The notes under the pieces: model-generated | What the model was told of the DNA's origin: nothing | The model's database searches: none | The model's input: the letters and a program-made list of their open reading frames with translations, nothing else | DNA from: Echinococcus granulosus | Lineage: Eukaryota; Platyhelminthes; Cestoda; Cyclophyllidea; Taeniidae | Length of the DNA stretch: 64,000 nt | NCBI RefSeq assembly: GCF_000524195.1 | Contig: NW_020170487.1 | Coordinates: 1-64,000 of the forward strand | Direction of reading: 5' to 3' | Shown: positions 1 to 11,800 of the stretch, in pieces | Position numbering within the stretch: position 1 is the first letter of the stretch | Layout: the number at the start of each line of letters is the position of its first letter | Program-made: the position numbers and the translations under genes

Positions 1-518
1 GTTATTGGGCTTTGTTTCATTGCGCTGCGAAGGCCGTCTCTTTATTTAACCACCCCGTTGATTTTCTTCTTTGATCTCCAAACTTTTTACTTACATCTTA
101 CCATCTGGGTTCTCCCCTGCAAGCCGTTCTTTTTTTCTCACTTGTGGACTTTATTTCATTTTTTTCTTTCCCGTGTCCGTTTTCCTAGTTCTTCTTTCTT
201 GCGCTTCTTTCTTTGTTTTCCACTTTCTTCTCTTTCACTTTCCTCTCCTTCCTTTTTGAAGCGCTTTACTTTCCTCACTCCCCTATTTCCCTATCCATCT
301 TTTCCTTCTATTTTTTTGTAATTTTTATGCTATAATTTGTTTTGTTTTTTTTTACCAAAATATCATCACTGCTCTACATTACCCCTTATGTTAATCATAG
401 GAAATTTGTAATCACTAGTTCAGGCATTTTCTTTACTTAAAATTTTATTTGCAAAATCATATGAGGAGAAAATTGTCTTTAACAAAGTTGTACTTGTGAT
501 CTTTACCGAGTTTGTTGG
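1..518. other. Non-coding 3' flank of the CC2D1 gene
   Basis: No gene is supported here. Positions 60-350 are strongly T/C-rich on the plus strand, and the short reading frames there are products of that composition. The 3' untranslated region of the minus-strand CC2D1 gene runs into this stretch; see the poly(A) signal at 444-449. Confidence 0.6.
444..449 (-). terminator. Poly(A) signal of the CC2D1 gene
   Basis: A perfect AATAAA hexamer on the minus strand lies about 70 nt downstream of the proposed stop codon of the CC2D1 gene (519-521). That distance is normal for a cleavage and polyadenylation signal and supports the position of the last exon. Confidence 0.6.
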
Positions 519-3500
519 TCATTTCTTGATATTCGGCATCGGTCTGGTCTTAGACGTAGAAATACACAGCCAAGGCTTCTGATAGGCGCTGAATTTTGCA
601 CCCTGAAATGAATAATAAGCATTTTAAATGCCCTTTTGCATTCACAATGCAGCGACGATTAATGGTTTGGTTGAATCGACAGGCGAATACACGAATGTGG
701 TGTCTACTAGTGACGTTTACATACATGAAGCGGTGTTCGATGCCTAAAACGCAATTCAAGAAGGCCTCCTGCAGCTTTTCTTCCATCCATCAGATCATAG
801 CAGGCGGTATGTGTGGCATTGGCCATCAGTTCAGTCAATTTCGCCGTCACCGTGCCCAATACCGCCGGTCGCTTTAACAGTCCACGGTTGTAGTAAACCT
901 GAGCCGAAAATCGTTAAGCGTGTAAACCGATCAAAAAAATAAACACGCTTTGCTTCAATCTCATTCGACTCACTGTGGCTTTGAGCGACTTGATGCCCTG
1001 CAACAGACGCTCATAGGACCTAGCCTTCCTATTCACCTCAAACCGTGCAGAGGCCTGATAGCCACCATAATCGGTCGGTTCGTTCGTGTGGCGCGCCCAC
1101 TCTGTGGAGTGCTTTTGCGGGGTCTCGGAAGACGGAAAAGGTAGTTCAAGGGTAACGTAAGTGTCCAGTGCCGAGGGACCGCTGAGGTCCGGAGGCACGG
1201 GGAGGGAGATGCCTCTGACCACTGTGACCTCCAGCACTCCATCACCAAGGTCAGTATTCATGTTGAGACGAGAAAGATTGGCCTTCTCAAAGACGTACTT
1301 GGGAACCCGTGAACCGCGCTTGTAGGCGGTGGTGAGAGCAATCCACTTGCGCGAGACGTCAGCCAAATCAAAGAACTTGTCAGCAAGATTTGATAAGCCT
1401 GCTTCACGGTGATCTTTTGACAAAATCTCCGCTTCGGTTGCTTGGGCTTCTAACTGATTTATTAACTGATCACAGATAGCTACAGGGTCTAAAGATATAA
1501 AAATTCAAAAAGAGTAGCTGTTTGCTACTATTTTGCATCTCGTAGCATAATTCGTAATGAACCACCTATTTTTACCATGATATGTTGACAAGGACTCCCA
1601 GAAACCAGTAAAAAATAAAAGAATTCGGACAAGTATTGGAATAATTTTTAGTAGTATCCAACCTATTGCAGCCGAGACTATAAAACAAAGTAATGTTTTT
1701 CGAAGCAGGATTCTAAATACATCGGAGGGATGAAACAGTAAAAGATTCGATATGAAGTAAAAGAGGAGCCTTACAGTTACGCTTGTCGAGAGTAGACGCA
1801 GTCATACTTTCACCACATTTGATACCAATCAACCAGACCAACTTCTAAGGTTAGAACTTATTCAAATAGGTAGTGAGATAAGCACGCTCACACGCACCAT
1901 TTCCAGCAGTCACCAGAGCCGTTTGAAACTCGACCGGAGGAGCGCAAGCCACACCCGATAAGATGGGTTGTGTCTGTGAACTGCCCGTCGGGGCGATAGA
2001 CGCTCCAGGAGGAGGCGGGAGCTGCTTTAAATCGATCGGAAGACCCGCATTCACAGAGCGAATCATGTTGTTCATGCTCAGCGAGGAGCGTAGATACTCC
2101 CGCGCCGCACCCATGTCCCCGCGCGCCTTGGCTTGGGCCGCCGCTACACGTAACTCTGTTTGGCGCTTACGTAATAACTCTAGCTTTCGCGACTCGCTCG
2201 ATGACGCGGGACCGGCTGCGGGCGAGGTGGTGGGAGCGGTGGAAGGTTGTGGTGGTGGTGCGGCGGAGGTGAACTGCGGACAAGACGGTAGGGGATTGAG
2301 CCCACCGTAGTTGAATTTAATACCCGCCTCAAAGGCACGCAGAGCTTTGTTGTAGGATTGGAGAGTCCGTTCGTAAAGGCGCTTATCTGAGGCGTCGGCT
2401 TTTTGGATCATTGCCTAGGGGACGAAAGAGGCCGTAATGCCACTTCGCGATGTGGTTCATAATCTGAATAGTTTTTACTAGACGGCCAAACTAACACGTA
2501 GAAAATGTGATACAAAATCATGTGATGTGCATTTGACAGTTAATGGTGACCTAACACACTAAATTAGCTGAAAGTAACACCACCTGAAGTGGGAGACGCA
2601 TAAGTGAAATCATCTTTGTCTCTTTGATAACCAGAGGACCCTATCGCTCATTGCGATTCGATTAGCAGACCACTAAGTAATTACAGTCCGATTACGAAAA
2701 TACACTGCGAAGTAAGCTCTGAAGTTTTTCTACATTTGCAATTAAATATGTTCCTATTTGTAGAGATCTCGCACGAACAACTTTACGTCGCTGCATATGG
2801 CAGAACTTTAGACCTATGAAATCGACCGTTTTAAAACCAATACTCTGGACTGCAACTGCATTGTGTTTCGGTATTCGCAACGTCAAACGCTCCAACTGCG
2901 TCACATGACACCATTATTTGTCATGAAACCAAGCAGAGAGCAATTTGGACTATGAAATCACTTGAAGCAAATACGAATTCCTTAATGCAGTAAAACAGTG
3001 GCTTCAAGGTAGAGAATGACAGATACTGTACTGCATATCGATCCATAGCAGCAATAAGCGCCTACCTACGGGCCTAGTGAATGCCATTAAACGTAATCAC
3101 AATTCCCATGGTACAAAATAGAACTGGAATGACGTGCTAATTTAAAGACTTATGACTTAAGCAACTTCAACGTAAGCATATTTCGATGCACAAACTAGCT
3201 CACCTTAAGGATTTGTATTCTAGCCGTAAGAGATTCCCTACTGGCTACAGTAGAAGAAGCCACTTTGGTGATAGCAGCGACAGTAGGGTCGAGAGGTTGC
3301 CCCTTTCCTAAGGGTGGCGATGCAGATGACTGAGCAGCTGAAGAACCCTGCTGGATGCCTTCAGTGACCTCCGCCAGCGCCTCAGGAGGAAGGTGAAACT
3401 GCTCAGGAGGTGGAGGCATATCGGCTGGATCGAACTGCTCCACACCCGATTCGATTCGGGGGATCGCCTCAGCCAATGCATTAATTGCCACCATTAATTC

Positions 3501-4620
3501 CGCCTCACGTGGCTTCTTGCCCTCCTTGTGAGCTAATACTGCTGCGTTCTGAAATGAAGAAGAATTGGAAGCAATCTAATCCCTTTTATTACCTTTGCCA
3601 TCGAGAGCAACTCACTCGGTATTCAGTAAGGCGTGCTTTTAGTTCCCTAACGAAAGCCGCTTCTTTTGAATCCGACGAGGAGGTAGATCTCGATTTCGGA
3701 GTCTCGCCTGTAACGTAATCTAAAACAATATTTTCCGCTGTTTTTCGTCGTGACGTAGTCTGAAACACGACAACAAATAAAGTTACCATGAAAGACCCAG
3801 GCGAGCCAAAGTGATATGAGGAGGCTAAAGAAGTAAGCGACCATCAAAGTCGTGTGTGGGTAACTAACCATCGGTCCTGAATTAAATGATGAAGGTGATG
3901 ATGGGACAGAAGGGAGGTCCCGCAAGTCAACAGGACCATTACGTTCGGCTTTCTCTGCCATGGTCTTCACGAAGGCCAGTAATTGCTCATATCGATGTAA
4001 ACAAGCCCTATCTATATCTATGAGAGTACTAGAGGATTTCATCGAATCAATGATATTCTCAAAAGCTGCCTGGCGTTCCAAGATAATCGACAGCGTTTCA
4101 TTTTTGTGAGTAACTGAACCTTCATTAGGAGACGAAGATGTGTCAATTGGTGGTGGTTTGGCGTCACCATTATCATCACTGGTTTCCAGAGTCGTTTCCA
4201 GCTGCTGCAGTAACTCAAATTCTTCACAAGAGGGAAGGGAATCAGCTTTTATCTAGTGTTAGAGACCAACGAATGGGTTAGATGTGTTAGAGAAGTAAAG
4301 ATGACAGAGAACTACGCGAGCTAAGTAGAAAAAAGCATGAGAAGGGAATTAGCAAAGAACAATCAATAAAAACACCGAGGAAAGCATGGTTAACCATTAG
4401 GAGTCAGACAGACAACAAAAACCACCTTTGAATGGGAAGACGATGGCATTTCAACTATAGGTTCTTCATCAACCTCGTCACTTCCAAGTATAGAAATCAG
4501 TTCCTTCTCCAGAGAAGCATCATCAAACTTTAGTTGGTCAGCGTCAACAGTAAGCTGAAATGGATCGAAATCGTTTCCTTTGTGTTCGTTACTGTCTTTC
4601 CTAACCTTCCGCCTAGACAT
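519..4620 (-). CDS. CC2D1: CC2D1A/B (Lgd) homologue, DM14 repeats plus C2 domain
   Basis: Proposed exons (5' to 3' on minus): 4426-4620, 3865-4252, 3616-3719 (or 3707), 3204-3548, 1898-2414, 974-1488, 725-898, 519-602. The phases agree and give about 773 residues. The N-terminus is basic (MSRRKVRK) followed by an acidic ELISILGSDE segment, as in the family. Several DM14-type segments follow; the clearest lies around 2000-2180 (LLRKRQTELRVAAAQAK, then SAGLPIDL-like NAGLPIDLKQLPPPP). Another ends in ADMPPPPEQF. The C2 domain spans exons 974-1488 and 725-898 (LEVTVVRGISLPVPPDL, then VLGTVTAKLTEL and LMDGRKAAGGLLEL), and a C-terminal PWLCIS matches the family's RWLVID. CC2D1/Lgd proteins bind ESCRT-III CHMP4/Shrub and act in endosomal sorting and signalling. 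The protein stops soon after the C2 domain, shorter than human CC2D1A (951). The junction between exons 2 and 3 is the least certain. The start is the first ATG of the N-terminal frame at 4620. Confidence 0.88.
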
Positions 4621-5876
4621 ACTCTTCAGATGGGTCCTAGCCAAACGTGCTTAAATAAGGCGGTAGCTTATCATACAATAGCCCAAGTGAATCAAAGAAG
4701 ATGTTCATCTCTGGGTTTTTAAATATGCTTATAATACGTTTAGGAATGAAATTTAATTTACGAAAAGAATTCGCTTTAGCTTTAAAATGATCTCCTGATT
4801 AAAATAACCCAAAATAAGGGAAGGCAGGAAAGGAAAATAGTAATCAACGAGTTGAGTCTACTAGATTTTATGTCACCATATTTAGCGATTTTTTAGGTGT
4901 ACGCGTAACAGTCCTTAAAACCTGCTTCGTGTGCATGCCTAATTCGATGTGATTGCCAATCCTTACACATCCACATCGTTTTAATAATTATGGTGTAATA
5001 CACTGATCATTTATTTATATCATCGTCATTTTTCACGAGCGCTTAAGGTTCTGTTATTGTACTTACGCTGGATGACGTGGTTTCCTGTCTATGTCAGTAG
5101 CCCTCAGCCCTTCTCCACGTTGACAATGCGTATTCTGACCAAGCACAATTACTTCTCTCGTCTTCGGGGAAGTGTCGGGATGCTACAGTGGCACTATCGA
5201 CTTTTCATTCATTTTAGTTAATTATGAAAAGTGCATTTAATTTGCATCACGTCAAGATACTCTCATCATTACCTCGGATTGCTGCTTAGTGTTCGTGAAA
5301 CATCCTTTAAATTGCGTATTTGGTAGAATTCCAAGACACTTAAAATCGACTCGATCCATTCTAGACTCGATCGAATATCTGTGGTGGGCAGAAGTGCATC
5401 CCGCCTTCTTTAGGTGACGTTGGCACCAACAAGCATCATTCGAGCTCAGACTGGTTCCCCCTAGCACAAGTATGTCCGATAAACTCCTCCCCACCTATAC
5501 CTCTTGTCAACAGCTTAAGCACTTCAGTTCTAGTGGAGCATCTTCGGTCAATTAATGCTCAAAAGGTAGATCGCCACTCATGGCCTCAGCAGGAATTACA
5601 AATGCAGCTTTATCCACTTCCCAAAAATAAGACCCGTGTTCACCTGACCAACTCTTTATTTTTAGCATTTATGAAAAAGCGGATAAGCATGCGCTGTATC
5701 GCCGCAAAGTTGCACACCTCATTGAAAAAGTTAGTAATATGGACATGAGTCCGTTCATTTGTTGGCAGGCCGGTATATGGGGAGCTAGACGGTCGAAAAA
5801 AAAGCATGATGTAATCAAAGGTGACCACAAGCACACATGCAAGTGATTATATTCGAGAGGGACGAGGGAGAGGGGA
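4621..5876. other. Intergenic region between CC2D1 and NCoR genes
   Basis: About 1.25 kb upstream of the CC2D1 start and downstream of the corepressor stop. It holds one reverse-oriented copy of the dispersed repeat (about 5070-5187). The short reading frames at 5252-5494 and 5533-5834 show no family motif and no convincing splice context. I see no gene. Confidence 0.55.
5070..5187 (-). repeat. Dispersed repeat family, partial copy
   Basis: Read on the minus strand it contains the core GAGAAGGGCTGAGGGCTACT preceded by ACGCATTGTCAACGTG. The same core occurs in copies near 21300, 22780, 23330, 27600, 54800 and 55350. The 3' tail seen in other copies is not clear here. Confidence 0.6.
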
Positions 5877-8800
5877 CTATGGAGACTGTGGTAGCTGCTG
5901 TCGCGGCGATGATGATGACGACGATGGTGGTGATGGGGGATTGCGTTTTGGACTCGTAGACTCACTGATTGAGGCTGTGTGAGGACTCGCAGTAGCCACA
6001 GCACCCATGCTTGACGATTTTGAATTTGGCGTCTGCCGTGAGAGGCTGGTCGGTCTCCCCGAAACAACCTCGACCGGTGTGGTCGGCGAATACTGGGACT
6101 GCTCATCTTCCGGCTGCATGAGTAAAATATAGTCAAAAATTTACACCCAAACGCGGGCACACCCACTCCACTCACGGGTATACAAATTTGCAAATTGCCG
6201 GGCGATTCTGCAGAGCTAGGAGGTGAAATCGCCAAGATGCCGGAGGCCGCAGAAACATTCGCAGTAGTGGAGACAGTGAAGGTAACAGCAGGAGACTTGG
6301 AAACCGATAGTCTTCCCTCCGTAGACGCAGGCGAGGCGTTCGGTGGAGTGGTGACGGTCGACGATGCCTGAGGCGTCAATACCTCCGCTTCACGCGACCG
6401 GGGAGGTGAGGTGGGGCGAGCAACACCCATACCAACACTACCACTACTAGTCAGGCGATTTCGTTTCTTCGGGAATGCTGACAGAGATGCGGAAATGTGC
6501 GAGGGGCTTGTCAGCAGACTCGCCGACGAAGAGCGTGCAGCTGGTGCGAGTAGTGGTGATAAGTCTACAGAATCACAAAAACCTATTCGTTTTACGGCGC
6601 AAGAAAGAGTAGTGTGGCATGGAAGAGTGAACGATAGAAGGGAACAGGTCGTTGGATGACGGATCGGTTTCACATATAATTGAAAGAATTTGGATTACAG
6701 AAGGGAATTACGGTAGACGGGTATCTTACCCTGATTCTCGGAGTCAGTCTTCAGAAGACTAGATGTAGGATGAATGGACTTGACGCTCTTGGCTTCAGCC
6801 GTTGAAGGGTTAATCCTCGGTATATCCTGACCACTTTGTTGCACGATTATGCCGTCTGTGATTGCCTAAATTTGGAAAAGAGTTTTTACTTTCCTATTTG
6901 TAGAAATATGTTGAAGATAGATAGGTGCTTACTTTTTCGATTTGATCGCCAAGAGTTCCAGTGCAGGAGGCAGATGTATTCACCGGAGCGATAGATGTGA
7001 TAGATGAGGTGGAGAGCGCGACACTGGCGTTAGAAACGTCGGAGGACCGGAAGGAACTGATAGTGGTCGAATTAGGAGCAGCAGATATGGATGAGGAGGT
7101 GGCGGAAGAAGAGCTGACCAAGGAGGGGTTGTTTGACATTGATGTCGGTGCCGGTATCTGTGAGGTCGTCGAATGCGACTGCGATGTTGCTAGTGGGAGC
7201 TGTTGATGAGACCGCAAACCTCCAGTCAACGCTTTTTTTGCCAACTCTTCCGGTAACAAGCCAACAGATTCCAGCTAGATTCGTAGTAAAGTTGGAAATT
7301 CAATGAATGGAACACAGGCAGGACTCATTTAAATAAATCCTGCCACATGGATTCTAATTGTAACAAACAGGGATCCAGTTATGAGCCGGTTCCAGGAAGT
7401 TTCCTTTCATATGGAAAATGTATCAAAAGAACATCGTAAGCTAAATCAAATCTCCAAATTCTTTTATAAGCCAGAGCAACGATAAGAGGGGTAAAATACT
7501 TTCGCAAAAGACTCCTGTTTGCAAGCTTACATTTCTAGAGGCACTAGCTCGCATCAGGGTCGGGTATCGATGATGCTGTTGGTGGTGTGGATGAAAACCA
7601 CCGGCAGGGGCATTATCCTCACCGAGAGTAGGGAAGAAATCGCGTTGTGAGGAGAGCGCAGGTGAACTGAACGAAAATGAGGGAGGGTGTCCAGAGGAGG
7701 CCGCGGTGGCGGTGGCGTTACTGATGGTGCTACTAGCGGACTTGCGATAGCGTGGCAGCGGCATCGGCTGGGGAATGTTGTGCAGTGGCGCAGGGGCAAA
7801 CTGCGACGCTGATGCTGAGGATGTTGGCAGTGGCAATGGCTGAAGCTGGGCACTTCTATCCATTGGAGAAGGTTTGGACGTACGGGGAGTAAACAAGGGG
7901 ATGCCTTCGACAGTCACCGCTGATGTTGATGTGACCATCGTTGAGGAGGAAGAAGTCGCCTCTGCAGCTGCCGCTGCAATTAGCGAAAGATATTGCGGAC
8001 CGTATTTGGCCTATAAAAGAAGAAACCATACAGATGTGACTGAAAACAGTCGTCGCCTAACCTGAGTAGCTTATCCTAAATAAAGCTGGCATTTTTTTCA
8101 AAATGGGGGAGGCTGGGACTGTGAACTATCATGAATGCTAGCGCGAGGTGGATAGAAGGAATTAGGCTTCCATTAAGCCCATTTTCCCGATTTTGTGAAA
8201 ATAATTAACCTGCCTGCTTTCATCAGCACTTCATCAACTGTTGAGCTTTGTCTAGAAAACAGTGGACTCATTATTGCCAGTAGCAGGTATATTCGAGGCT
8301 CAGGTACAACTCCTATCAGGGTCTTTTTCACAAACCTGTTACTACTAGGCTTTCACTCAATCTCGTAAAAAAATGTCATAATCCATCCAACTCGTAATGA
8401 TGTATTTAGTCTATTGCAAAAAGGTGAAAATTAGGATCAAAGAGCTAATTTTCAGGCACAATAGTTGGGTTAGAGACTCTGGATTTTTAACGCAAGAGCT
8501 TGAAAAATTCTTCACTTAACCCACTTACCTATCCAGGATATACCCCATGTTCATATTGAAAAGCTGAGATAAACTACTACTGCAGCAAGTGATGTTTTAT
8601 TAATAAGAAACTGTTTTTCCCACATTGATACTTTATAAGGTTATATCATTAGTGTAAGAAAAATTCCAGAGATGCTCCCTGTCGAATTATCGAGACATTA
8701 CTCAATTGAGGAAATATGAAGTTTTGACTTTACTTGAATGCCACCACCGGGAAAATAATTAAAAAGACCAAGGAGCTTACGAGCATCTCGTTGATATCCA

Positions 8801-11800
8801 ACATTCCGCCCATCGGTTCAGCGAAGACGGAGTCTGCAAAGACAGAGGGGGTGTTGTAGCCCGTGGTCGAACTGGCATTTTCGGCGGTGGCAGCGGCAGT
8901 GGCCATGCCGAGAACGCGTTGGCGCGCATTATCCAGCGCCGTGTGCATTTGTTGCGATGTCTCGCTGCTCGTACGAGTACGCATAGAGTCGGAACGATCA
9001 CGGGAGGTGTAGCGCTCTACCTCGTCTTGGTAGAGCTTCGCTGCGTGGTTGATATACTCCTCCACCTTGGGGTCTAAGTCTCCGCTCCCTCTACAGTTCA
9101 CTGCCGATTCCAGGTTAATCGGCGGGACGCTATTCTTCTTGAAGATAACAAAAGAACAAGCCTTTTTGCTCTCCAATATTCAAGGACTTAGCTTGGTCCC
9201 AGCATAGCACCAGAGCGTTGCAAAGTATCCTAGAGCTAAGGACTTAATAGCGGAACTAACATGCGCTCAAAATTCATCCGTTTTCTGTAAAATAACAAGA
9301 CCAAACCACCTGATGAGCCTTATTTTCAGTCACTTTGAAAAGCATGATGACGAAGTTATTATCAAGTACTCAACTGAAGTGAAAACTAGATCACTGTATT
9401 CGTCAACAATAAATCTGAACATATGAATGACGCAAGTGGTTAATTGCAACGAGAATGCACTTTATTTCCAGAACACAGTGACTCAGTTAAAAACGAAAAA
9501 ATGGTGCAGTTTTACTTACCTTAGGGGGATTAATGGATGATAAATCATAACAACCGGAGGGTTTGGTGACGGATGTGTCTCCGTATCCGGCTTGGGGACC
9601 GTAGACACCGCCCTGAAGAGCACTCAATGACCTTCCTGAACTTTGGCGCAACACTCCAGCATCAAAACCTTAAGGAATTAGAGCCAAATAAAAGTGCTAT
9701 AACTGGACCAAAGCTTCCATTTTCGGAATTTAGGAACCAACTCACTGGACGAGGGATGTGAAGCTATCTGATGGTGTCTAGAAAGTGGCGGAGGAAGTGG
9801 CGGAGGTTGATGGTGATAACTGGAGGCCATGCCTGCTGGAGGGGATCGCAAAAGACCTTGAGAACTTCCATGTCCCATGGAACGAGAAGGACCCGGAGTG
9901 GATCCACCGGGACCAGGGCGCTTTGAAGGCAACGGCAGGGTCAACGGATCGATGGTTCGACCGCTAAGGTAGGCAGGGTCGGTGTAGTCAGCTAAAAGCA
10001 AACAGTGGGTTGGTAATGAACACAAGGACAACAGGATGTGGCCACAAAGGTCTACGGCTCCTACCGGCGCGTTGCAGACCAGTTCCAGTCATGTTGGCTG
10101 AAGTGGGGATTTGGGTTTGTTGAGATGGTGTACTCCCCCTGGAGAGTTGTTGAGCCGTACAAAAGTCGCCAATGAGAATAGCTTTACTGTAGGCAGCTGC
10201 AGCTGGATCTGACGACTGGTTGGAGGCATCATGGGATGGCTTCTGTGTTGGTGATTGTGAGCCTCCCTATAGTAAATATGCATTTCAAGCACAACACACG
10301 TATACCCGACATGAATTGCATCATTTTCAACTCACTCCACAAGTCATTGATTGGGTGAGGACCTGTGCTAGGGCCTGAGTGGAGGCAGCGGAGGAAGAGG
10401 ACGGTGTTCCGTAGACCGCACCTGAAGCTACCACTGCAGACAGTTGAGGAATGCTGGCAAGCAGTTCTGGGGAAATGCTACCAGCAGCTACTGCCCCTTT
10501 TGCCAAATTGACTAGCTGTTCGGGTAAGGTGGCCGCCAAACAGGAGGCTGCAACTGCATCTACAATATCATTACCATTGGTTGCACATCCACAATTAAAG
10601 CGCATTTCGACCAATTCAAACCAAGCAGAGAAGCTAAAAACGTCTCTAGGATAATCCTTCTTAAGTAGGGCACTATTTGTTTCAACACTACGTCTTATGC
10701 TTTTCCAAGATTAAAATGACGATAGAGTCCCGAAGTGCTGTGATGAATATGAAGTGAAAGGCTACGAATCAGAACCTTCATAATAAATAACGGAATGTAG
10801 TATAAGGAATGCCACCTTTAGGAAAGACCGCTCGAGCAGAGATGAATTTAAAAGACAGGAGGCAGGCAGCTTCAGTGTTTCAAATTATATCAGTACAATT
10901 ATTAACAGATGGCTGAAAAGTAATAGGACGATTAAAGTGACATTCTTAAGAAGCGTGTCAATTGATATTTGAAGTGAAATTAGTCGACATATTTGCTTGA
11001 ATATTTTCCCGAAAATTTGCCCCATTTTTATTTGCCGTGAGCCCCAACTATCAAAATAAAAGAACTCCAGTTCTGCATACCCTTTGGAGGCAAGAGGCTT
11101 GACCCAATGCCACCAACATCAGAGAATGTCGATCGATTCATAGCTGACTCCTCGGGATGTGAATGAGGCGAATAGGTTCCAGAGGCCGGGGAGTTGTGAG
11201 TAAAGGTAACAGTGTCTGTGACAGAGGTAGGGTGATGATGGGGCGACGAGTAGCCTTGACAGAGGTCCACGGAACCGGTGGGTACTCCTCCCGTTGCTGC
11301 TGCTATCGCCTCTGCACCGCGCTGAATGGTTGGATTTATTCCCTGTTGTTGAAAAAAATTTTAAATTATGGCTTTAAAGGAGGAGCATCGGTATAAGCCA
11401 TCAACTTGCCAATGCATAGGCCTTATCAACGTTCCGTTTCATTAGTTCATGAAAGTACACCAAAGAAGGCATTGATGGCACCTGTCCATCTGAAGAAGAG
11501 GACTCGTCGGTTTGCTTTGACCCACCCTGAAATGCTTCCTTTGGCTAAGAAAAAGATGAAAATTGTTCATGTTGCACTCTGACAGGGTGAAAAGGCAAGA
11601 ACAATTTGTTTGCCCGAAAATCTTTACCTCATCCTTTTCTTTGCTTGAGTGCGATGGTCCGTTGGAATTTTTCGTCAAACCTAAATCCAAGGGTTTCACA
11701 AGAGTCGGCGGATAATCTTTAGTATCTTCGATTTTTAAAGCTGAAAGGGATATTGTTAGAGTAAAGATAAATGCGAGTGGCTAACTCCTGACTAGATCTG

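Noticed and set aside
1963..2310. 115-residue plus-strand frame
   Set aside because: Antisense of the CC2D1 exon 1898-2414, which has a clear DM14 match on the minus strand.
6961..7206. 81-residue plus-strand frame
   Set aside because: Antisense of the Ser/Thr-rich corepressor exon 6933-7274.
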